Shown: positions 1 to 5,031 of the stretch, piece after piece
Numbering within the stretch: position 1 is the first letter of the stretch
How the letters are laid out: the number at the start of each line of letters is the position of its first letter
Assembly (NCBI GenBank): GCA_900553105.1
Contig: USCE01000029.1
Location: 1-10,957, forward strand
Direction: 5' to 3'
Source of the DNA: an uncultured Sutterella sp.
GTDB taxonomy: Bacteria > Pseudomonadota > Gammaproteobacteria > Burkholderiales > Burkholderiaceae_F
DNA: 10,957 nucleotides
Translations under genes and position numbers: made by a program
The notes under the pieces: generated by a model
Seen by the model: only the letters and a program-made list of their open reading frames with translations
What the model was told of the DNA's origin: nothing
The model's database searches: none

Positions 1-21
1 GGAGATGTGTATAAGAGACAG
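1..21 (+). other. Nextera/Tn5 adapter remnant (artefact)
   Basis: Positions 3-21 are exactly the 19-base Tn5 mosaic end AGATGTGTATAAGAGACAG used in tagmentation libraries. The two preceding bases, GG, fit the end of the read-2 side adapter (which ends ...CTCGG before the mosaic end) and not the read-1 side (ending ...CGTC). This is synthetic DNA, not genome. Translated from GTG at 7 it yields the spurious N-terminus MYKRQ fused to the peptidase T fragment. Confidence 0.98.
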
Positions 22-753
22 GGCATTACACCTGACGAAGAAGTCGGTCGCGGCACCGAAAACTTTGACATTCCTGCCTTTGGCGCTGACTACGCCTACA
101 CCTTCGACGGTGACGAATTAGGCGGCTTTGAAACAGAAACCTTTAATGCTGCCATGGTCAACGTGCACTTTGAAGGTTTAAATACGCACCCGGGTTCTGC
201 CAAGAACAAGATGATTAACGCCATCCGCATGGCCATGGACTTCATCGGTCGCTTCCCGGCTGAAAGCGTGCCGGAAAAAACCGAAGACCACGAAGGGTTC
301 TTCCACCCGTTGGGCATTACCGGAGCCGTGCGTGGCGTAGATATTCGCATGCTCATTCGCGATCATGACAACGTGAAATTTGAAGACCGCATGCAATACG
401 TACGCAAGGTTGTCGAAGAAATGAATCGCGTTTGGGGTAACCGTGTGACGGCTGACATTCGCGTCCAATACCACAATCTCAAGAACTATTTAGACAACCA
501 TCCGGTCGTCTGCGACATCGCCCGCGAAGCGTATCGTCGCTTAGGCATCGAATTGCACGAAAAACCCGTGCGCGGTGGCACCGACGGTGCCCGCTTGTCG
601 GCCAAGGGTCTTCCGACGCCGAACCTTTGCACGGGCGGCATGAACTATCACGGCATCTTTGAATGCTTGTCAGTGACCGGTATTGAACGCTCGCTTGAGC
701 TTGGTATCGAACTCGGCAAGATGTCAGCTGAAGTGAAATCTTTGTCCAAATAA
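22..753 (+). CDS. pepT: Peptidase T (tripeptide aminopeptidase), 5'-truncated
   Basis: This is the C-terminal 243 residues of a zinc-dependent M20B tripeptidase that removes N-terminal residues from tripeptides in the cytoplasm during peptide catabolism. It opens at the active site: PDEE at fragment residues 4-7 matches the catalytic Glu and adjacent metal ligand (Glu173/Glu174 in the Salmonella enzyme). TFDG supplies the Asp ligand at about residue 29, NTHPG lies near residue 56 in the lid/dimerisation domain, and GGMNYHG carries the last His ligand at about residue 210. RGGTDGA near the C-terminus is also typical. About 167 N-terminal residues, with the first His/Asp ligands, are missing because the fragment ends in adapter. 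The frame continues upstream into the adapter from a GTG at 7, which is not a real start. A terminator follows 30 bases after the stop, so this is the last gene of its transcript. Family assignment is secure. Confidence 0.93.
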   Translation, partial: GITPDEEVGRGTENFDIPAFGADYAYTFDGDELGGFETETFNAAMVNVHFEGLNTHPGSAKNKMINAIRMAMDFIGRFPAESVPEKTEDHEGFFHPLGITGAVRGVDIRMLIRDHDNVKFEDRMQYVRKVVEEMNRVWGNRVTADIRVQYHNLKNYLDNHPVVCDIAREAYRRLGIELHEKPVRGGTDGARLSAKGLPTPNLCTGGMNYHGIFECLSVTGIERSLELGIELGKMSAEVKSLSK

Positions 754-782
754 ACTTAACCAATCACCAGGTCTTTAGATTT

Positions 783-812
783 GCCCGAAGGTGTATGCCT
801 TCGGGCTTTTTT
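783..812 (+). terminator. Rho-independent terminator after pepT
   Basis: A perfect 9-bp stem GCCCGAAGG / CCTTCGGGC (783-791 and 798-806) encloses the 6-base loop TGTATG and is followed directly by six T (807-812). It lies 30 bases after the pepT stop codon and ends pepT transcription. The lpxH frame extends upstream through this hairpin, which is why an earlier lpxH start is not credible. Confidence 0.93.
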
Positions 813-858
813 GCGCCTGTCGGCTACAATTACTCTAGTTGTTTTTGAATGGCTCAAC

Positions 859-1632
859 ATGTCACTTTTCTCCTGTCCTGCCCGCGAGGCCGTCACCGAC
901 CGCATTGTGCTCGATAATCCGTGTTTGATTTCGGATTTGCATTTAAGCGCCGATGAGTCTTTTCATGCAGAGTGTTTCGAACGTTTCTTGAATACAAAGG
1001 CCAAGGACTATCGTGAACTCGTCATTCTCGGGGACTTTTTTGACTACTGGGTAGGTGATGATGCCATCGGTACCGTGCAACACATTGTGGATGCTCTTAA
1101 AACCTATGCGAAGACCCACAAGGTGTATGTCATGCACGGCAATCGTGACTTTATGCTCGGTAACCGCTTTGCCCAGGCCTGCAACGCAACACTACTTGTC
1201 GATCCCTGCCAAGCCATTGTCGGTAATGAAACCGTGTTGCTGTCACACGGCGACCTTTGGTGCACGCACGATCCCGACTATCAAGCCGTAAGACATCGTG
1301 TTCGAAGTTTTTGGTGGCAATGGCTTGTGTTGCGATTGCCTCTTGCCAAACGTCTTAGCATTGCCCGCAACGCCAGAGAAAAATCGCGTCAACAAAAAAC
1401 ACAAAAAGAAGCCTACAAAATGGATGTGGCTCAAGAGGCGCTTGACCGTGCATTTGTCGCCTCCAAAGCACTAACCGTTATTCATGGTCACACGCACAAG
1501 CCAGGCACCTATCCTCATCCAAACGGGGTTCGTATCGTGTTACCTGATTGGCGCTTTAATGGCAACTCGCTTCTTGCGGCCGGTTATCTTGCCAAGGAAA
1601 ACGGCACTTGGATCTTGTTACCATTTCTATAG
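859..1632 (+). CDS. lpxH: UDP-2,3-diacylglucosamine pyrophosphatase LpxH
   Basis: 257 residues, against 240 for the E. coli enzyme. LpxH is a Mn-dependent calcineurin-like phosphoesterase, peripheral on the inner membrane, that cleaves UDP-2,3-diacylglucosamine to lipid X (2,3-diacylglucosamine 1-phosphate) plus UMP, step four of lipid A synthesis. All phosphoesterase motifs are present: SDLH (Asp26, His28), LGDFFD (Asp59), HGNRD (Asn95), SHGD (His130) and HGHTH (209-213). FDYWVGDD after the second motif and the -LLPFL ending also match LpxH. The ATG at 859 is chosen because earlier in-frame starts lie inside the pepT terminator; about 20 residues still precede the usual N-terminus. No strong Shine-Dalgarno is visible. 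TACAAT at 825-830 could be a -10 box, but no matching -35 was found. In many Burkholderiales lpxH lies near ppiB and cysS (recalled, not checked); here it stands apart. Confidence 0.93.
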   Translation: MSLFSCPAREAVTDRIVLDNPCLISDLHLSADESFHAECFERFLNTKAKDYRELVILGDFFDYWVGDDAIGTVQHIVDALKTYAKTHKVYVMHGNRDFMLGNRFAQACNATLLVDPCQAIVGNETVLLSHGDLWCTHDPDYQAVRHRVRSFWWQWLVLRLPLAKRLSIARNAREKSRQQKTQKEAYKMDVAQEALDRAFVASKALTVIHGHTHKPGTYPHPNGVRIVLPDWRFNGNSLLAAGYLAKENGTWILLPFL

Positions 1633-1634
1633 TT

Positions 1635-1668
1635 TTGACGTGCGTTCATATCAAATTTTGCTTAGAAT
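1635..1668 (+). promoter_or_regulatory. Possible promoter of lipoprotein-SDR operon (weak)
   Basis: A TTGACG -35-like box lies at 1635-1640 and a TAGAAT -10-like box at 1663-1668, just after the lpxH stop. The 22-base spacing is too long for a standard sigma-70 promoter, so only the -10, with TG three bases upstream (1659-1660), may matter. Offered as a candidate because the operon needs a start site here and no terminator separates it from lpxH. Confidence 0.28.
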
Positions 1669-1703
1669 GAAATCTGAAATATGATTGAATTCAAGGACTT
1701 TTC

Positions 1704-2453
1704 GTGACTGTCTCCCGTCGCTTTAACAACATTAAATCCTCCCTGACAGCCTTGGCGGTAACCGCCCTCGCTGTGACCGTCACGGGGTGCGCTGCCCCCA
1801 CGGTCAGCACACAAGTCTCGGTATCGTCCCGCTTGTCAATGACGCCAGATCTGCACGCAAGCCTTCGGCCAATGCCCGACTGGGGCGACAAGATGGCGGT
1901 GGTGCCTGCCAATGCCTCGTTAGCGGCCGACAGTATGTGGCCGACGATCAAACAACAACTTGAAGTAATGCTTCAGACGGCTAACTTTGAAACCGTCGCT
2001 CGTGGTCAGGGAGAAAAGTACCGCGTGGTTGCCGATTGGGCTATTGAACCGTCACGTAAAATTCAACGCTCGGAAACGGTTCCCGTAACGGTCTATGCGC
2101 CTGTACACCTCCCGCCACCTCCTCCGCCGCACTTTCACGGTCATCGGCCGCCCGCTCGCCACCACTTCGGTGTGGGCTTCGGAGTAGGAGTCGGTTACGC
2201 ACCGCGTGTCGCTTACGCAGAACGTTACTATACCGTGCAGCTTTATCGTCGCGTTTTAAAAGTCAGCCTTCAAGAAATGCAAGGCAGTAAAGCTACCACC
2301 GTTTTCTCCACCACAGTGCAGCATGAATCAAGCTGCAAACGCATTGATGACATCATGCCCTACATGATCCACAATGCTATCAACAGCCTTTATGTCGCTG
2401 ACGGTACATCAACCACTGTGACACTGCCGCAAACCACGGCCATTTGTCGATGA
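1704..2453 (+). CDS. DUF4136-like outer-membrane lipoprotein
   Basis: 249 residues beginning at GTG, with AAGGA at 1693-1697 six bases upstream, which fixes the start. A basic n-region (SRRFNNIK) and hydrophobic stretch end in the lipobox V-T-G-C with lipidated Cys29. Ala at +2 predicts sorting to the outer membrane. The rest looks periplasmic: an early conserved block (about 60-115), a proline/histidine-rich loop (PPPPPP at 137-142, then HFHGHRPPARHH), a glycine-valine run (156-167), and a C-terminal block LYRRVLKVSL ... MPYMIHNAINSLY ... VTLP. That last block resembles the end of DUF4136 lipoproteins I recall from Burkholderiales (YRRxLxV ... MPYM ... V.L). Molecular function is unknown for the family. 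Its TGA overlaps the next gene's ATG, so the two are translationally coupled. Lipoprotein status is firm; the DUF4136 label is likely but unverified. Confidence 0.8.
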   Translation: MTVSRRFNNIKSSLTALAVTALAVTVTGCAAPTVSTQVSVSSRLSMTPDLHASLRPMPDWGDKMAVVPANASLAADSMWPTIKQQLEVMLQTANFETVARGQGEKYRVVADWAIEPSRKIQRSETVPVTVYAPVHLPPPPPPHFHGHRPPARHHFGVGFGVGVGYAPRVAYAERYYTVQLYRRVLKVSLQEMQGSKATTVFSTTVQHESSCKRIDDIMPYMIHNAINSLYVADGTSTTVTLPQTTAICR

Positions 2454-3259
2454 CTGAACTTGTAAAAAAAAATATTGCCAGACCTCTCGCACTCATTACG
2501 GGTGCCACGGGTGGTTTGGGTGAAGTGTTTTGCACACTATTGGCCCAACGGGGCTTTGACCTACTGATGGTGGGTCGCCATCGGGATAAGCTCAAGGCGT
2601 TGAGCAACACGCTTGAGAAAAACTTTAAGATCTCAGCCTCACCGCTGCCCTGCGATCTAGCCGATGCAACCGAACTTGCTAAGCTTTGTGCCTTTTTAGA
2701 CACGCTCGCTCAACCGCCTCACGTCCTCATCAATAATGCCGGTCTGGGCTATGTCGGCGAAGCGCTTAACATGCCTGAACACAAAGCCCACGAAATCATT
2801 GCGGTAAACGTGCAAGCCCTCACGGACATCACACTGTGCCTGGTTCCAAAAATGAAAGACAAAGGTGTCGGACGAATCCTAAATGTGGCTTCCATCGCTG
2901 CCTTCATGCCCTGCCCAACCATGACGGTTTACGCAGCAACAAAGGCTTACGTACTGAGTTTTAGCGAAGCGCTTGCAACAGAGATGGAAAATACCGGAGT
3001 TACGGTCAGCACGCTATGTCCCGGACCACTTGCAACAGCGTTCTGGAGCCACGCAGGACTAGATAATACGTATGCGCTAAATGTCTGGATGACCCCTACC
3101 GACCGTGCCGCTCAAGCCGGCATTGACGCCTTATTCTCTGCAACGGCTGTGACAACCCCAGGGCTAGCCAATCGCCTACTTACCGTTGCGGCCGGTTTGG
3201 CGCCAAGAAGCTGGACTCGATACTTTGCGCACCTGTGGTTCAAAAAATTTTTAAAATAA
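2450..3259 (+). CDS. Short-chain dehydrogenase/reductase (classical SDR)
   Basis: 269 residues. A classical SDR Rossmann protein using NAD(P)H: TGATGGLG (17-24) binds the cofactor, NNAG (95-98) stabilises the central sheet, Asn120 (AVNV), Ser148 (NVASIAAF), Tyr161 and Lys165 (YAATK) form the catalytic tetrad, and PG follows at 191-192. GRHRDKL (42-48) after beta-2 has basic residues, which suggests NADP(H) preference. The ATG at 2450 overlaps the lipoprotein's TGA as ATGA; no Shine-Dalgarno is apparent, consistent with coupling. A TTG two codons earlier is less likely. Codons 5-8 contain a run of nine A. The C-terminus is basic and hydrophobic (WTRYFAHLWFKKFLK) and could touch membrane. The general architecture resembles DltE/YdfG-like SDRs, but the substrate cannot be told from sequence. 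Confidence 0.9.
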   Translation: MTELVKKNIARPLALITGATGGLGEVFCTLLAQRGFDLLMVGRHRDKLKALSNTLEKNFKISASPLPCDLADATELAKLCAFLDTLAQPPHVLINNAGLGYVGEALNMPEHKAHEIIAVNVQALTDITLCLVPKMKDKGVGRILNVASIAAFMPCPTMTVYAATKAYVLSFSEALATEMENTGVTVSTLCPGPLATAFWSHAGLDNTYALNVWMTPTDRAAQAGIDALFSATAVTTPGLANRLLTVAAGLAPRSWTRYFAHLWFKKFLK

Positions 3260-3279
3260 GATAATTTAATATCTTTTTT
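3258..3279 (+). terminator. Weak terminator after SDR gene
   Basis: AAGATA (3258-3263) pairs with TATCTT (3270-3275) around a six-base loop, overlapping the SDR stop codon, and runs into a T tract (3274-3279). The stem is almost all A-U, so it would be weak by itself. A second hairpin at 3282-3317 follows directly and might help. Confidence 0.4.
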
Positions 3280-3281
3280 AA

Positions 3282-3317
3282 TTCAATCAATTAAAGGAAA
3301 ATACACTATTGATTGAA
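3282..3317. repeat. Perfect 10-bp inverted repeat between SDR gene and tRNA
   Basis: TTCAATCAAT at 3282-3291 is the exact reverse complement of ATTGATTGAA at 3308-3317, separated by 16 bases. There is no T tract after either arm, so it is not an obvious intrinsic terminator. It lies 20 bases upstream of the -35 box of the tRNA-Arg promoter, so it could be an RNA structure at the SDR 3' end or a protein-binding site. The repeat is certain; its role is unknown. Confidence 0.6.
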
Positions 3318-3336
3318 AAATATTTAAGAAAAGATC

Positions 3337-3365
3337 TTGCAATCTTAAAAAAAAACATGCATAAT
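3337..3365 (+). promoter_or_regulatory. Sigma-70 promoter of tRNA-Arg
   Basis: The -35 box TTGCAA (3337-3342) and -10 box CATAAT (3360-3365) are separated by exactly 17 bases, with TG at 3358-3359 adding an extended -10 element. Transcription would start about 3372, just ahead of the mature tRNA 5' end at 3377. The spacer holds a run of nine A (3347-3355). Confidence 0.7.
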
Positions 3366-3376
3366 ACTGTTCTCAC

Positions 3377-3453
3377 GCGCCGGTAGCTCAGTTGGATAGA
3401 GTACCTGGCTACGAACCAGGGGGTCGCGGGTTCGAATCCTACCCGGCGCGCCA
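3377..3453 (+). tRNA. tRNA-Arg (anticodon ACG)
   Basis: 77 nt with encoded CCA. Acceptor stem GCGCCGG/CCGGCGC (3377-3383 with 3443-3449), D arm GCTC/GAGT (3386-3389, 3399-3402), anticodon stem CCTGG/CCAGG (3404-3408, 3416-3420) with loop CTACGAA and anticodon ACG at 3411-3413, variable region GGGTC, T loop TTCGAAT (3431-3437), discriminator G, then CCA. It should decode CGU/CGC/CGA after A34-to-inosine editing by TadA, as known for this isoacceptor. The T stem GCGGG/CCTAC has a C-A mismatch (3427 with 3441) and a neighbouring G-U pair, which is unusual but does not disrupt the overall fold. Own promoter and terminator: a monocistronic gene. Confidence 0.97.
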
Positions 3454-3461
3454 AAATTCTG

Positions 3462-3494
3462 AAATCCTGATCGAAACTTCGATCAGGATTTTTT
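3462..3494 (+). terminator. Rho-independent terminator of tRNA-Arg
   Basis: A long stem built from TCCTGATCGAA / TTCGATCAGGA (3465-3475 and 3478-3488) with flanking A-T pairs and a very short loop at 3476-3477, followed by a T tract through 3494. It begins nine bases after the tRNA CCA. It is nearly symmetric but the T tract favours the plus strand. Confidence 0.88.
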
Positions 3495-3654
3495 CGTTTC
3501 TGATCCTATCTTCACGATTAGGGGCCGTACCAGACCTTAATCAACAGATTTAGCCGACACCACCATCAATTTTTCGAGCTGATTGCAAATACCAGTCGTC
3601 TGCTTCTCTTGCATAAAAGTTCGTTAATGTACGCTCTCTAATGGCCTTTACTTA

Positions 3655-3683
3655 TTGTTAGTGCTTAACGGCATTTCTACAAT
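3655..3683 (+). promoter_or_regulatory. Sigma-70 promoter of M20D hydrolase gene
   Basis: TTGTTA (-35, 3655-3660) and TACAAT (-10, 3678-3683) are separated by exactly 17 bases. Transcription would start around 3690, about 30 bases before the ATG at 3720, leaving room for AAGGAG at 3708-3713. Confidence 0.65.
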
Positions 3684-3719
3684 CAAAAGAAATCCCCGAT
3701 TTTTATCAAGGAGCATTTC

Positions 3720-4820
3720 ATGTCTTTTGAAGTCAAATCCCTTTATCAAGATCTTCATCAAATACCAGAATTGGGCTTTCAGGAAGTAAAGACCTCGGCC
3801 TACGTTGTTGAAAAGCTCAAAGAAATGGGCTACACGAACATTACAACGGGCGTAGGCATGACCGGTGTGGTTGCCATCGAAGAAGGCGCTGAGCCGGGTC
3901 CTTGTGTAATGCTTCGCGCAGACATGGATGCGTTGCCCTTTAAAGTTGACGGCAAAGATTGTGTCATTCACGCCTGCGGCCACGACTCTCATACGGCTAT
4001 GCTCTTGGCAGCAGCCGCATTGCTCAAAGGCAAAATCAAACGAGGCAAACTCAAACTCTTATTCCAACCAGCCGAAGAAACACTCAAGGGTGCATTGGCC
4101 GTGATCGATGACGGCGTTTTGGATGACGTTGATATGGCTTTGGGTCTTCACATTCGCCCCGCAGGCGATATCCCCGACGGCACGGTTGCCGCCGCACTCC
4201 TGCACTCGGCCTCCATTTTCGTGCGTATAGATGTTGAAGGGCTCTCCTCTCACGCCTCTCGTCCGCATTTGGGCGTAAACTGCGCCGAAACGTTAGCGGC
4301 CATCGTACAAAACGCCGGCCTTTTGAAGTTTGCTCCGACCTTGACCTGGTCGATGAAATGCACGAAGATCGATGTGGGTGGTGCTGCGCCCAACGTGATT
4401 CCTGACAAAGGCTACTGCTTATATGACGTGCGCGCTCAAACCAATCCTTTGATGAAGGATATGCTCGAAAAACTGGAACGCTCTGCACAAAACACTGCCG
4501 CATCATTCGGTGCCAAAGCCATGGTGAAATTGATGGGCGACGTGATTCCGGCCTGTGAATACGACGATGACTTAGTTGCAGAAGTCTCTGACTGCATCGC
4601 CGAAACCTTGGGCGCAGATAAGCTCCGTGCAACGAGTATCGGCGGTGGCGAAGACTTCCACTTCTTTAAGATCAAGAAGCCATCTTTGCGCGTGGCTTAC
4701 ATCGGCGTTGGAGCCGGTGCAACCCCGGGGCTGCACCACCCAGCCATGAAGCTTAATGCAGACTCGCTCATTAACGGTGTTAAGGTACTTGAAGCCTTTA
4801 CGCTCAAAAAGCTTGGCTAA
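3720..4820 (+). CDS. M20D amidohydrolase (hippurate / IAA-amino acid hydrolase type)
   Basis: 366 residues; a cytoplasmic dinuclear metallohydrolase of the family containing HipO, AbgA, ILR1 and N-acetyl-diaminopimelate deacetylases, which remove an acyl group from N-acyl amino acids. In order: HQIPELGF (13-20), LRADMDALP (65-73), HACGHD with metal-binding Cys86 and His88 (84-89), FQPAEE with the catalytic and ligand Glu pair 119-120, GLHI with His144, the lid domain starting at the SSHAS segment, GGAAPNVIPD, GGGEDF, and GLHHP with the last ligand at His339/340. All expected ligands are present, so the enzyme should be active. No signal peptide. Length is slightly short of the usual 380-400. 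The start is fixed by AAGGAG six bases upstream of ATG and a good promoter; a terminator follows, so it is a single-gene unit. The true substrate (hippurate, acetyl-amino acids, conjugates) cannot be assigned. Confidence 0.92.
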   Translation: MSFEVKSLYQDLHQIPELGFQEVKTSAYVVEKLKEMGYTNITTGVGMTGVVAIEEGAEPGPCVMLRADMDALPFKVDGKDCVIHACGHDSHTAMLLAAAALLKGKIKRGKLKLLFQPAEETLKGALAVIDDGVLDDVDMALGLHIRPAGDIPDGTVAAALLHSASIFVRIDVEGLSSHASRPHLGVNCAETLAAIVQNAGLLKFAPTLTWSMKCTKIDVGGAAPNVIPDKGYCLYDVRAQTNPLMKDMLEKLERSAQNTAASFGAKAMVKLMGDVIPACEYDDDLVAEVSDCIAETLGADKLRATSIGGGEDFHFFKIKKPSLRVAYIGVGAGATPGLHHPAMKLNADSLINGVKVLEAFTLKKLG

Positions 4821-4881
4821 CTAATTACCAATGACTTGGCTAATAGGTCATTATGAGCATCAGCCGAGTTATATATCATCC

Positions 4882-4934
4882 AAAAACCTCGTTTTTCACA
4901 CGGTTGTTATCGTAAAAAAAACGGGGTTTTCTCT
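4882..4934 (+). terminator. Terminator after M20D gene
   Basis: AAAACCTCGTTTTT (4883-4896) pairs with AAAAACGGGGTTTT (4917-4930) across 14 positions with one T-G wobble, around a 20-base loop. It is followed by a T-rich stretch (CTCTTTTATTTTC). The A-rich opposite flank could let it act on minus-strand transcripts too. It isolates the hydrolase gene from the autotransporter gene. Confidence 0.7.
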
Positions 4935-5031
4935 TTTATTTTCATCAGAATATTCCTAATGAATGTCAACTATAGCAGTACATAATCGTTTAGAATTTTG
5001 AGTAATCATTGTTTCTTCTGAGAGATTAATC

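Noticed and set aside
781..858. Upstream TTG start extending lpxH by 26 codons
   Set aside because: It begins inside the pepT terminator hairpin and has no ribosome binding site; the ATG at 859 gives a normal LpxH length.
3537..3650. Short minus-strand coding remnant between tRNA-Arg and the hydrolase (one frame reads ADDWYLQSARKIDGG, another gives a 25-codon ATG frame)
   Set aside because: Too short, not recognised, no ribosome binding site; could be chance or a decayed gene end.
3377..3719. tRNA-Arg as an attachment site of an integrated element
   Set aside because: No repeat of the tRNA 3' end elsewhere in the window and no integrase gene seen.
4084..4632. 182-codon open frame on the minus strand inside the M20D gene
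   Set aside because: Arg/Ser/His-rich shadow translation opposite a strongly conserved metallohydrolase; no start signals.
4830..4852. Hairpin AATGAC/GTCATT after the M20D gene
   Set aside because: Six-bp stem with no T tract; the better terminator is at 4882-4934.
4940..5031. Promoter of the autotransporter gene
   Set aside because: -10-like boxes exist (CATAAT 4981-4986, TAGAAT 4991-4996) but no -35 at a proper distance, so none was called.
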